The position numbers and the translations under genes were made by a program. From the NCBI GenBank assembly GCA_004366385.1, contig SIRU01000047.1, positions 1 through 35,618 of the forward strand: a DNA stretch of 35,618 bases. Direction: 5' to 3'. This document shows, in pieces, positions 16,189 through 23,561 of this stretch (the stretch's first letter is position 1; each line of letters begins with the position of its first letter). The notes beneath the pieces were generated by a model. The model did not search any database. It was not told the DNA's origin and was given only the letters and a program-made list of their open reading frames with translations. The DNA comes from Actinomycetota bacterium (GTDB lineage Bacteria > Actinomycetota > Thermoleophilia > Gaiellales > Gaiellaceae).

Positions 16189-17733
16189 CTACCACGTTCG
16201 CCAGTAGCTCCTCGTGAGCAGCACGAGGACCGGCAGCAGCTCGAGCCGCCCGATCCACATGAGCAGGATCAGCACGACGGTCGAGAAGTCGCTGAAGCTC
16301 TCGAAGTTCCCGTACGGGCCTGCCGGCCCCAGGGCGGGGCCGATGTTCCCGGCCGCCGACGCAGCCACGGCGACGATGTCGATCGCGCTCAGGTCCATGT
16401 TCACGCGAGCCGCGTCGAAGGCGATCAGGAGCGCGCCGACGATGAAGACGCCGATGTACATGAGGACGAAGCTCCCGACGGCGCGCAGCGTCCGCTCGTC
16501 GACCGGCGCCGAGTTGAAGCGGATCGGCGAGACGAGCTCGGGGTGGACGGTCTGGCGCAGCTCGCGGCGCAGGATCTTGCCCATGAGCAGGTGCCGGACG
16601 ACCTTCACGCCGCCGCTCGTCGAGCCGGCAGAGCCGCCGATGAACATGAGCCCGACGAGGGTGATCACGGCGAGGACCGGCCAGGCGTCCCAGTTCGTCG
16701 TCGAGTACCCGGTCGAGGTGACGATCGTGAGCGTCTGGAAGACCGCGTTTCGTACCGCTGCCTCGCCGGCGAAGACGCCCTCGGCCCAGAGCTCGACGGT
16801 GAGCACGACGCTCGCGACCAGGAGGATGCCGACGTAGAGGCGGAACTCCTCGTCACGGGGGAAGACGCGCGGGTCGCGGCGCAGGAGCGCCCGGTACGTG
16901 AGCGCGAAGTTCGTGCCCGCGACCAGGATGAAGAACGCGATCACCCATTGTGTCGTCGCGCTGAACGCCTCGATCGAGAGCGCCTCGGTCGAGAAGCCGC
17001 CGCTCGGCAGGGTCGTGAACGCGTGCGCGACGGCGCGGAAGATGTCCATCTGCTCGTCGATCCCGGTGAAGCCGAGGATCGCGAGCAGGGCGATCTCCAG
17101 GAGCGTGATCGCGACGTACACGATCCAGAGGCGCTGGGCGGTCTGGCGGATGCGCGCGCCCAGGCTCTCCATCTCCGGCCCGGGCAGCTCCGACTCGAGG
17201 AGCTGGCGGCCGCCGACGCGCAGGCGCGGGAGCACCGCGAGCACGAGGACGATGATCCCCATCCCGCCGAGCCACTGGGTCTCCGCGCGCCAGATGAGCA
17301 GCGAGCGGTCGAGCGACTCGACGTCCGTGAGGAGGCTCGCCCCGGTCGTCGTGAAGCCGGACATCGACTCGAAGAGCGCGTCCACCGGGCGGTCGAGCTG
17401 GCCCTCGCCGGAGAGGAGGTACGGGATCGCGCCGTAGAAGGCGACGAACAGCCACGTGAGCGCGACGACGAGGTACCCCTCGCGGGTTCCGATCGGGTCC
17501 GCGTCCGCGGTCCGGCGGGCGACGGCCCAGCCGAGCCCGGCCGCGATCGCGCCGGCCGCGAGGAAGTGCCAGAAGCGTTCGCCGTAGCCGATCGCCACGG
17601 CTGTCGGCAGGAGCGTTGACGGGCTCAGGTAGAGGACGAGCGTGGCGACGACGTGTGTGGTCGCGCGGAGGTCGACCGCGGCCCGGCGCCGCTTGCCGAT
17701 CGGGCGGATGCGACCTGCGGGCGCGTCGGTCAA
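16189..17733 (-). CDS. trkH: TrkH-type potassium uptake transporter, membrane subunit
   Basis: A 514-residue membrane protein of the Trk/Ktr superfamily, four K+-channel-like M1-P-M2 repeats. The four selectivity-filter segments are visible: SGFTTTGAS, TLPSGGFST, VTSTGYSTT and AAGNIGPALG, each with the key glycine. FIGGSAGSTSGGVKVVR follows the third repeat, as usual in TrkH. The start is TTG 17733, overlapping the trkA stop (TTGA), so the two genes are translationally coupled. The N-terminal 25 residues are basic and soluble. It acts with TrkA, and probably with the RCK pair encoded at 15001-16094. Confidence 0.93.
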   Translation of the reverse strand: MTDAPAGRIRPIGKRRRAAVDLRATTHVVATLVLYLSPSTLLPTAVAIGYGERFWHFLAAGAIAAGLGWAVARRTADADPIGTREGYLVVALTWLFVAFYGAIPYLLSGEGQLDRPVDALFESMSGFTTTGASLLTDVESLDRSLLIWRAETQWLGGMGIIVLVLAVLPRLRVGGRQLLESELPGPEMESLGARIRQTAQRLWIVYVAITLLEIALLAILGFTGIDEQMDIFRAVAHAFTTLPSGGFSTEALSIEAFSATTQWVIAFFILVAGTNFALTYRALLRRDPRVFPRDEEFRLYVGILLVASVVLTVELWAEGVFAGEAAVRNAVFQTLTIVTSTGYSTTNWDAWPVLAVITLVGLMFIGGSAGSTSGGVKVVRHLLMGKILRRELRQTVHPELVSPIRFNSAPVDERTLRAVGSFVLMYIGVFIVGALLIAFDAARVNMDLSAIDIVAVAASAAGNIGPALGPAGPYGNFESFSDFSTVVLILLMWIGRLELLPVLVLLTRSYWRTW

Positions 17734-19055
17734 AGCGCCTCGACCACGCGCTGTGCGTCCGCGGAACGCGTGAAGAGGATCACGCGGTCGCCGGCCTCGA
17801 GCACGTCGTCGCCGTGCGGGAAGATCGCGGTCCCGTTCCTCACGAGCGCGCCGATGAGAGCTCCCCGGATCGGCATGTCGCGGAACCGCTGCCCTGCGTA
17901 GCTCGACGTGGGCCGCGTGGTGACGTCGAGAACCTCGTACTGGTTCCCCTCGAGCATGGAGACCTGCCGCGTCCTCGGGTCGTGCGCGAAGCGGATGATC
18001 TCCTCCGCGGTGACCGCGCGCGGGTTCACCGAGACGTCGATCCCCGCGTGCTCGAAGGCCTCGACCGAGATCGGCTCGTGCGCGATCCCGACCGTGAACG
18101 GCACGCCGTGCACCTCGACGAGCGACGCCGCGTACAGGTTCTTCGCGTCGTCCTTCATCGCGAAGATGGCCGCCTGCGCCTGTCCGATCCGCTCGCGCTC
18201 GAGGAAGTCCGGGTCGATCCCGGTCGCGTTGTAGACGCTTGCCTTCGGGAGCGACTCGGCGACCCGACGGGCCTGCTCCCGCGAGGCCTCGATCACGCGG
18301 ACGCCGATCCCCTGGTCGAGGAGCACACGCGCGATCGCCGTGCCGACGCGGCCGCCGCCGAAGATGACGACGTCGCGCACGCTCGCCCCTTTCGGGGCGA
18401 GGAGCGTGCTCCAGGCCTGCGCCGCCTGCGGGGAGCCGATGACGACGATTCGGTCACCGGGGTGGATCTCGTCGTCGCCGCCCGGGAAGGAGAGGTCGTC
18501 GCCGCGGATGATCGCGGCGACCTTCGAGTCGTCGGGCACCTCGGCCCGGCGGAGCGGGAGCCCGGCGATCGCGGGTGACGCGCCCTCGGTCACGTCGAAC
18601 TCCACGATCTGCACCTGCCCCTCCGCGAAGACGTCCGTCTGCCGTGCGGCGGGCACGCCGATGATGCGGCTGATCGCGTGCGCGGTCTCCAGCTCGGAGC
18701 TGACCACGAAGTCGACGTCGAGCTGCCCTGCGTGCCAGAGCTCGACGTACTCGACGTTCGAGGTGCGGATGACCGTGGTCGCGTGCTTCGCCTCGCGCCG
18801 CGAGAACATCCCGGCCACGAGGTTCGCCTCGTCGCGCGACGTGCAGGCGATCACGAGGTCGGCGGTCTTGATCCCGGCCGCGGCGAGGTCACGCTGGCTC
18901 GTCCCGTCGCCCTCGAAGGTCGCGACGTCGTAGCGCTCGGAGATCGCGCGCAGCCGCGAGGGCTCGGTGTCGAGGACGGTGATCTCGTGGTGCGCGTGGA
19001 GGGCGTCCACGATCGTGAAGCCGACCTGGCCCGCGCCGATGACGAAGATCTTCAC
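17730..19055 (-). CDS. trkA: TrkA, potassium transport regulator with two RCK repeats
   Basis: A 441-residue peripheral membrane protein with duplicated RCK_N-RCK_C units. The first unit has VIGAGQVGFTIVDAL with acid D29 in TVLDTEP, and GDGTSQRDLAAAGI. The second starts near residue 230 with VVIFGGGRVGTAIARVLL. Each RCK_C has the PGDRIVVIGS or AGDRVILFTRS strand. NAD(H)/ATP binding controls opening of the TrkH pore. GTG 19055 is preceded eight bases upstream by TACGCT, so the mRNA is likely leaderless. It heads a trkA-trkH operon and is divergent from the sugar dehydrogenase. Confidence 0.93.
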   Translation of the reverse strand: MKIFVIGAGQVGFTIVDALHAHHEITVLDTEPSRLRAISERYDVATFEGDGTSQRDLAAAGIKTADLVIACTSRDEANLVAGMFSRREAKHATTVIRTSNVEYVELWHAGQLDVDFVVSSELETAHAISRIIGVPAARQTDVFAEGQVQIVEFDVTEGASPAIAGLPLRRAEVPDDSKVAAIIRGDDLSFPGGDDEIHPGDRIVVIGSPQAAQAWSTLLAPKGASVRDVVIFGGGRVGTAIARVLLDQGIGVRVIEASREQARRVAESLPKASVYNATGIDPDFLERERIGQAQAAIFAMKDDAKNLYAASLVEVHGVPFTVGIAHEPISVEAFEHAGIDVSVNPRAVTAEEIIRFAHDPRTRQVSMLEGNQYEVLDVTTRPTSSYAGQRFRDMPIRGALIGALVRNGTAIFPHGDDVLEAGDRVILFTRSADAQRVVEAL

Positions 19056-19063
19056 GACGGCGA

Positions 19064-19069
19064 AGCGTA
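19064..19069 (-). promoter_or_regulatory. -10 element, leaderless promoter of trkA-trkH
   Basis: On the minus strand TACGCT ends eight bases before GTG 19055. The divergent dehydrogenase promoter (TACGGT, 19091-19096) lies 21 bases away, so the two promoters lie back to back in a 47-base gap. Confidence 0.5.
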
Positions 19070-19090
19070 CGCCCGGCGGAGGCCGTCGGC

Positions 19091-19096
19091 TACGGT
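19091..19096 (+). promoter_or_regulatory. -10 element, leaderless promoter of the sugar dehydrogenase
   Basis: TACGGT ends six bases before ATG 19103. Transcription would start at about the A of the ATG. No ribosome binding site is present. Confidence 0.5.
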
Positions 19097-19102
19097 GGGT
19101 CG

Positions 19103-20233
19103 ATGCGCGCCTCGCCGCTGTTGCTCGTTCTGGCCACGGCTCTCGTGCTCGCTCTGCCCGCGTGCGGAGGGAGCGGCGGCGACGACGCCGTCGAGGAGAC
19201 GGCGGAGGCGCCGGCCGCGGTCGGGCAGCCGGGCGCCGCGACGACCTTCAAGCGCACCGTCTTCGCCCGCGGCTTCGACAGCCCCGTCCTCCTCACGCAC
19301 GCGCCGGGCGAGCCGAACGCCCGGTACGTCGTCGAGCAGCCGGGCCGCGTGATCCGCATGGTCGGGAAGCGCCGCACCGTGTTCCTCGACGTGCGTCGCG
19401 ACGTCACCTACGGCGGCGAGCAGGGCCTCCTCGGGCTCGCGTTCCACCCGAGCTACGAGAAGAACCGCCTGCTGTACGTCGCGTACACCTCGAGCGACGG
19501 GCGCAACGTCGTCGAGCGCTTCCGGTCGAACGGGCGCGTTGCGCTGACCTCCACGCGGAGGAAGCTGCTCTCGGTGCGGAACCCGTACAGCAACCACAAC
19601 GGGGGGCACGTGACGTTCGGGCCGGACGGGCGCCTGTACACGTCGATCGGCGACGGCGGCTCGGGCGGCGACCCGGAGAACCGCGCTCAGAACATGCGCT
19701 CGCTGCACGGCAAGCTCCTCGCGCTCAACGTGGCGAAGGCGGGGGCGAAGTGGCAGATCGCGGCGCTCGGGCTCAGGAACCCGTGGCGGTTTTCCTTCGA
19801 CCGCGAGACCGGCGACCTGTACATCGCGGACGTGGGGCAGAACGCGCTCGAGGAGGTCAACTTCAGGCCGCGCCGGGCCTCCGGGCTCGCGAACTACGGC
19901 TGGAGCCTGTACGAGGGCTCGCGGCAGTTCAAGAGCACGCCTCGCGGCCCGGGCAAGCTCGTGTTCCCGATCTTCGAGTACGACCACGGCCGCGGGTGCA
20001 GCGTCACCGGCGGGCACGTGTACCGCGGGAGCGCCCGCCCCGCCGAGCGCGGCCGGTACGTCTTCGGCGACTACTGCTCCGGGACGATCTGGAGCTTCCG
20101 CGTCGTCGGCGGGAAGGCGACGCAGGTGCGGACGGAGCCGTTCCGGGTCGACAGCGTGTCCTCCTTCGGCGAGGACGCCGCGGGCGAGCTCTACGCCGTC
20201 GGCCACGGCGGCACGATCTACCGCCTCACGTGA
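19103..20233 (+). CDS. PQQ-dependent sugar dehydrogenase-like lipoprotein (GSDH beta-propeller)
   Basis: A 376-residue extracytoplasmic lipoprotein: hydrophobic signal LLLVLATALVLALPA followed by lipobox cysteine C21 and a Gly/Ser-rich linker. The rest is the glucose/sorbosone dehydrogenase six-bladed propeller. Markers are YGGEQGLLGLAFHPSYEKN, NHNGGHVTFGPDGRLYTSIG with the PQQ-site histidine, LRNPWRFSFDRETGDLYIAD and YVFGDYCSGTIWSF. The family (soluble glucose dehydrogenase, YliI/Asd) oxidises aldoses with PQQ; the substrate and even PQQ dependence are unproven here, and no PQQ synthesis genes are in view. The ATG is six bases past a -10 box. It converges on a small coiled-coil gene. Confidence 0.85.
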   Translation: MRASPLLLVLATALVLALPACGGSGGDDAVEETAEAPAAVGQPGAATTFKRTVFARGFDSPVLLTHAPGEPNARYVVEQPGRVIRMVGKRRTVFLDVRRDVTYGGEQGLLGLAFHPSYEKNRLLYVAYTSSDGRNVVERFRSNGRVALTSTRRKLLSVRNPYSNHNGGHVTFGPDGRLYTSIGDGGSGGDPENRAQNMRSLHGKLLALNVAKAGAKWQIAALGLRNPWRFSFDRETGDLYIADVGQNALEEVNFRPRRASGLANYGWSLYEGSRQFKSTPRGPGKLVFPIFEYDHGRGCSVTGGHVYRGSARPAERGRYVFGDYCSGTIWSFRVVGGKATQVRTEPFRVDSVSSFGEDAAGELYAVGHGGTIYRLT

Positions 20234-20239
20234 TCGGCG

Positions 20240-20461
20240 CTACCCCGCGCGCCGGCGGACGCGCGGAGGCGTCTGCCCGAGGGCGGCGTAGGCGAGCGCG
20301 TTCAGCGCCTCGTTGAGCTGTCTGAGCTCGCCGGCGACGAGCGCGAAGCCCTCCTGCTGCTCGGCCGTGCGATTCAGGCGCTCCAGCTCCTGCGCGATGC
20401 GGTCGAGCCGCTCGAGCAAGGCGTCGAGCTGGCGATCTCCGACCTCGCGCTTCGGCTCCAC
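20240..20461 (-). CDS. Small coiled-coil protein, unknown function
   Basis: A 73-residue hydrophilic protein. Residues about 8-60 have heptad-like leucine spacing (LDALLERLDRIAQELERL, then LNEALNALAYAALG), predicting a helical coiled coil. The tail is basic (RVRRRAG). I do not recognise a family. The GTG start at 20461 is 11 bases downstream of the HAD stop, so it is probably the last gene of the VanZ-HAD operon. It ends six bases from the convergent dehydrogenase. Position and coiled-coil pattern favour a real gene over a shadow, but there is no clear ribosome binding site. Confidence 0.55.
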   Translation of the reverse strand: MEPKREVGDRQLDALLERLDRIAQELERLNRTAEQQEGFALVAGELRQLNEALNALAYAALGQTPPRVRRRAG

Positions 20462-20472
20462 GACGGACGATT

Positions 20473-20934
20473 CTACGTCGCGGCGGTCACCAGCTGGGCG
20501 CGCGTCCGCACGACGGTTGCGTCTGCGCCCAGCCGCCCGAGGAGCCGCTCGAGCGCCTCCGTCCCCGTCTCGAGTGCGATCACTCGCCGATCGGCGCCCA
20601 GCTGCGCGAGCGCGACGCGGGCGAGCGACTCCGGCGCGTCGGTGAAGACCCCGAGCTCGTCTCCCGCCTCCGCGAGCGTTCGGAGCGCAGCGCTCGCCGC
20701 GGCGTCCCGGCGGAGGTAGACGGGGGCGCGGTCCTCGGCGAAGCGCTCGAGGAGGGCGCGCCAGTTGCCCGCACCGCGCGTGTCGAGCGCGGCTGCGGCT
20801 TCGCCGCGATCCTCCGGCAGCTCGCCCGCCGAGACGCCGAGCACGCCCTCGGCCGAGCGCAGCCAGTCGCGCCAGAGCGGGCGCGTGTCGCCGAGCGCGC
20901 CGTCCAGGTCGATCGCGAGCGCCCGGCCGCTCAC
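20473..20934 (-). CDS. Small HAD-like hydrolase
   Basis: A 153-residue protein starting at GTG 20934, overlapping the VanZ stop by four bases (GTGA). Motif I is AIDLDGALGDTRPLW, with the DxD pair at residues 9 and 11 (the usual T/V two positions later is A). GVFTDAPESLARVAL is motif II. The final GDxxxD acidic motif is weak or absent (LGADATVVRTRAQL), so phosphatase activity is uncertain. As I recall, similar short HAD proteins containing ERFAEDRAPVYLR occur in Thermoleophilia, which supports the taxonomic guess. The longer upstream extension of this frame is a shadow of the VanZ gene and the riboswitch. Confidence 0.75.
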   Translation of the reverse strand: MSGRALAIDLDGALGDTRPLWRDWLRSAEGVLGVSAGELPEDRGEAAAALDTRGAGNWRALLERFAEDRAPVYLRRDAAASAALRTLAEAGDELGVFTDAPESLARVALAQLGADRRVIALETGTEALERLLGRLGADATVVRTRAQLVTAAT

Positions 20935-21332
20935 AGGCGCCGTCGCCGACTCACCCACTGCCACGCCACGACTCCGGCTGCGACGCCGATCGCGTCGATC
21001 GCCACGTCGAGCGGCGACCCGGCGCGGCCCGGCACGAGCGCCTGGTGGACCTCGTCGGAGACCGCGTACGCGACCCCGAGCCCGAACGCGACCGACGGCC
21101 GGCCGAGCGCGCGTACGAGCAGCGCCCCGAGCACTGCGTACTCGCTCGCGTGCGCGAGCTTCCGCAGCACGAGATCCCAGCCGCCGAGCCCGGTCCCGAG
21201 ATCCGGGACCGACGACAGCGCGAAGATCAGCCCGGCCCACGCGACGACCGGGAGCCACAGGCCGACGAGACGCCGGTGTCTGACACCGGAGGCCCGCAAA
21301 CCCGCATGGTTGCGTGGAGCGGTGTCGGACAC
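20931..21332 (-). CDS. VanZ-family membrane protein
   Basis: A 133-residue membrane protein with about four hydrophobic segments. VanZ-like features are FALSSVPDLG after the first segment, KLAHASEYAVLGALLVRAL in the second, and YAVSDEVHQALVPGRAGSPLDVAIDAIG. VanZ homologues are linked to teicoplanin resistance in enterococci, but most have no known role. I choose GTG 21332 because TATCAT lies six bases upstream on the minus strand, matching other leaderless promoters here. The upstream in-frame ATG at 21434 lies inside the oppositely oriented cobalamin riboswitch. Two GGTGTC-N-GACACC palindromes cover its start and first codons. Confidence 0.82.
   Translation of the reverse strand: MSDTAPRNHAGLRASGVRHRRLVGLWLPVVAWAGLIFALSSVPDLGTGLGGWDLVLRKLAHASEYAVLGALLVRALGRPSVAFGLGVAYAVSDEVHQALVPGRAGSPLDVAIDAIGVAAGVVAWQWVSRRRRL
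21273..21289. promoter_or_regulatory. 17-bp palindrome, possible operator (copy 1)
   Basis: CCGGTGTC and GACACCGG flank a single T: a perfect inverted repeat. It lies within the first codons of the VanZ gene, 46 bases centre-to-centre from a second copy of the same GGTGTC-N-GACACC core. Confidence 0.5.
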
Positions 21333-21334
21333 CG
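21320..21334. promoter_or_regulatory. 15-bp palindrome, possible operator (copy 2)
   Basis: CGGTGTC and GACACCG flank a single G. It covers the VanZ GTG start (21330-21332) and begins in the -35 region of the plus-strand riboswitch promoter (-10 TAGGCT, 21343-21348). A protein bound here could control both divergent units. No regulator is identified. Confidence 0.5.
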
Positions 21335-21338
21335 TCCG

Positions 21339-21348
21339 ATGATAGGCT
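21339..21348. promoter_or_regulatory. Overlapping divergent -10 elements (VanZ and btuFCD)
   Basis: On the minus strand TATCAT (21344 to 21339) sits six bases before the VanZ GTG. On the plus strand TAGGCT (21343-21348) would start the riboswitch transcript near 21355. The two hexamers share bases, so polymerase can occupy only one at a time. Confidence 0.45.
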
Positions 21349-21354
21349 CGCCCC

Positions 21355-21537
21355 CGCACACGGAGCACGGTGAGGGAACCCGGTGCGAATCCGGGACGGT
21401 CCCGCCGCTGTGAGGGGAGATGCTCCCCCGCCACGAAGCCACTGGCGAAAGCCGGGAAGGCGGCGAGGGAGGGAGCCCCGAGTCAGAAGACCTGTCGCGC
21501 TCCTCCATAACCGGACCCCTCGTGGAAGGAGGACCCA
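21355..21537 (+). ncRNA. Cobalamin (B12) riboswitch, translational-off type
   Basis: A textbook AdoCbl riboswitch. P1 is GGAGC (21362-21366) with GCTCC (21499-21503). The core has GAGGGAACCCGGTGCGAATC, the CCCGCCGCTGTGA segment, GAAGCCACTG, CCGGGAAGGC and the closing GAGTCAGAAGACCTG. The L5 loop GGTCC (21398-21402) is complementary to GGACC (21513-21517) in the downstream hairpin loop, the expected kissing-loop pair. That hairpin's stem pairs TCCTCC (21501-21506) with GGAGGA (21528-21533), which is the btuF ribosome binding site. Ligand binding should therefore hide the site and stop B12 import. Confidence 0.95.
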
Positions 21538-21538
21538 G

Positions 21539-22483
21539 GTGCTTCGCACGTCCCTGCTCGCCGTCACGGCCGCTGCCTGCCTGCTCGCGCTCGGCGTCAC
21601 CGCCGCCGCCGGCGGCCCGACGGCGCCCGCCGCGCTCTCGACCAAGAAGCCCGCGCCCAAGCCGTTCCCGGTCACGATCACGACCCCGGCCGGCAAGGTC
21701 ACGGTCAAGAAAAAGCCGCGCCGGATCGTTTCGCTCTCCCCGACCGCAACCGAGAGCCTGTTCGCGATCGGCGCCGGCCGCCAGGTGATCGCGGTCGACG
21801 ACCAGTCGGACTTCCCGAAGAACGCGCCGAGGACCACGCTCTCCGGCTTCACGCCGAACGTGGAGGCGATCGCCGCCTACCGGCCCGACCTCGTCGTCAT
21901 CTCGTACGACCCGAAGGGGCTCGCCGCTTCGCTCCGGCGCTTGAAGATCACGGTCGTCCACCACGACGGCGCCCGCACGCTGAAGGAGGCGTACACGCAG
22001 ATCCGCCAGCTCGGCCTGGTCACCGGCAACAGCGCCGGGTCGACGCGCGTCGTCAAGCAGATGCGGACGCGGATCGACGGCATCGTCGAGCGGTCGAAGT
22101 CCCGCGCCCGCGGCCTCTCCGTCTACCACGAGCTCACGCCCGACCTCTACTCGGCGACGTCGAAGACGTTCATCGGGAGGGCGTACGCGCTGCTCGGGCT
22201 TCGCAACATCGCGGACGCGGCCGACTCCGCGGGGAGCGGATACCCGCAGCTCTCGTCCGAGTACGTGGTCTCGGCGAACCCGGACCTCGTCGTCCTCGCG
22301 GACATCGTCTGCTGCGGACAGAAGCCCTCGACGGTCGCGGCGCGGCCCGGCTGGGACCGCATCAATGCCGTGCGCACGGGCTCGATCGTGCGCATGGACG
22401 ACTCGATCGCGTCCCGCTGGGGCCCGCGGCTCGTGAACTTCTTCCGCGCGATGTCGTCCGCGCTGGCGCGGCTCCGCTCGTAG
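21539..22483 (+). CDS. btuF: BtuF-like cobalamin-binding protein of an ABC importer
   Basis: A 314-residue periplasmic-type binding protein of the helical-backbone family. GTG 21539 lies six bases after AAGGAGG. The N-terminus is a signal sequence (LLAVTAAACLLALGV); no convincing lipobox, so anchoring is unclear. PRRIVSLSPTATESLFAIGA is the classic start of the BtuF/FhuD fold, followed by YRPDLVVISYDP and SANPDLVVLAD. It is directly controlled by the B12 riboswitch and followed by permease and ATPase genes, so the ligand is a corrinoid by strong inference. A basic Lys/Pro linker (KKPAPKPFP) precedes the fold. Confidence 0.92.
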   Translation: MLRTSLLAVTAAACLLALGVTAAAGGPTAPAALSTKKPAPKPFPVTITTPAGKVTVKKKPRRIVSLSPTATESLFAIGAGRQVIAVDDQSDFPKNAPRTTLSGFTPNVEAIAAYRPDLVVISYDPKGLAASLRRLKITVVHHDGARTLKEAYTQIRQLGLVTGNSAGSTRVVKQMRTRIDGIVERSKSRARGLSVYHELTPDLYSATSKTFIGRAYALLGLRNIADAADSAGSGYPQLSSEYVVSANPDLVVLADIVCCGQKPSTVAARPGWDRINAVRTGSIVRMDDSIASRWGPRLVNFFRAMSSALARLRS

Positions 22484-22490
22484 GGGAGAG

Positions 22491-23561
22491 ATGGAAGCCA
22501 CCGCCGCGCAGGAGCAGCAGCGGGCGGCCGTCCGCGCACGTGGGCTGACGCCGCTCTGGGCCTGCGCGGCGGTGGCGTTCCTCCTCGTCGCGGTCGTGAC
22601 GGGCGTGCTCGTCGGCCCCGTCGAGCTCGGCTTCATGCGGGTCGTCGAGTCGTTCGCGGCGAAGCTCCACGTGCCCGGCGCCGTCTCCCCGCTGAACGAG
22701 ACCGAGGAGGCGATCCTGTGGGAGATCCGCGCGCCGCGCGTCGTGCTCGGCGCGATCGTGGGCGGGATGCTCGCGCTCGCGGGCGCGACGTACCAGGGCG
22801 TGTTCCGGAACCCGCTCGCCGACCCGTATCTGCTCGGGGTCGCGGCGGGCGCGGGGCTCGGCGCGACGATCGCGATCGCGTACCTCCCGGAGGGCCTGCG
22901 CGGGCAGCGCGCGCTCCCCGTGGCGGCGTTCGTGGGGGGCGTCGTCGCGGTCTCGCTCACGTACGCGGTCGGCCGCTCCGCCCGCCGCGAGCGCGACGCG
23001 GCCACGCTCGTCCTCGCCGGCGTGACGGTGGCCGCGTTCTTCACCGCGTGGCAGACGTTCGTCCAGCAGCGGAACACGGACACGCTCCAGCAGGTGTACA
23101 GCTGGATCCTCGGGAACATCCCGTCGACGGGCTGGTCGGACGTCCGGCTCGTGCTCCCGTACGCGGCGGTGGCGGCGGTCGTGATCCTCGCGCTGCGGCG
23201 CGTCGTCGACGTGCTCAACCTGGGAGACGACGAGGCGGCGAGCCTCGGGCTGCACGTGCAGCGGATCCGGCTCGCGCTCGTGATCGCGGCGACGCTCGGG
23301 ACGGCCGCGGTCGTCGCCGTGAGCGGGCTGATCGGCTTCGTCGGGATCATCGTCCCGCACGCGCTCCGGCTGCTCTTCGGCATCGGCTACCGGGCGCTGC
23401 TGCCGCTGTCCCTGATCTGCGGCGCGGGGTTCCTCGTGCTGGCGGACGTCGTCGCGCGCACCGCGTTCGCGCCTGCGGAGATCCCGCTCGGCGTCGTGAC
23501 CGCGCTCGTCGGCGCGCCGTTCTTCGCGCTCGTCCTCCGCTCGACGAGAGTCGGGCCGTGA
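22491..23561 (+). CDS. btuC: BtuC-like cobalamin ABC importer permease (FecCD family)
   Basis: A 356-residue permease with about ten membrane helices. The family signature is RAPRVVLGAIVGGMLALAGA followed by TYQGVFRNPLADPYLLGV and AGAGLGA. The coupling region is SLGLHVQRIR, and GLIGFVGIIVPHALRLL is the conserved gate/coupling helix. ATG 22491 follows GGGGAGAG, eight bases after the btuF stop. Its stop overlaps the ATPase start by four bases. With BtuF and BtuD it forms a type II importer (BtuC2D2-F) for corrinoids. Confidence 0.93.
   Translation: MEATAAQEQQRAAVRARGLTPLWACAAVAFLLVAVVTGVLVGPVELGFMRVVESFAAKLHVPGAVSPLNETEEAILWEIRAPRVVLGAIVGGMLALAGATYQGVFRNPLADPYLLGVAAGAGLGATIAIAYLPEGLRGQRALPVAAFVGGVVAVSLTYAVGRSARRERDAATLVLAGVTVAAFFTAWQTFVQQRNTDTLQQVYSWILGNIPSTGWSDVRLVLPYAAVAAVVILALRRVVDVLNLGDDEAASLGLHVQRIRLALVIAATLGTAAVVAVSGLIGFVGIIVPHALRLLFGIGYRALLPLSLICGAGFLVLADVVARTAFAPAEIPLGVVTALVGAPFFALVLRSTRVGP

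Noticed and set aside
20473-21852. A single 459-residue protein fusing HAD with a long N-terminal extension.
   Set aside because: The extension is the antisense or frame-shifted shadow of the VanZ gene, the B12 riboswitch and btuF. The HAD fold begins at GTG 20934 with a clean overlap with the VanZ stop.
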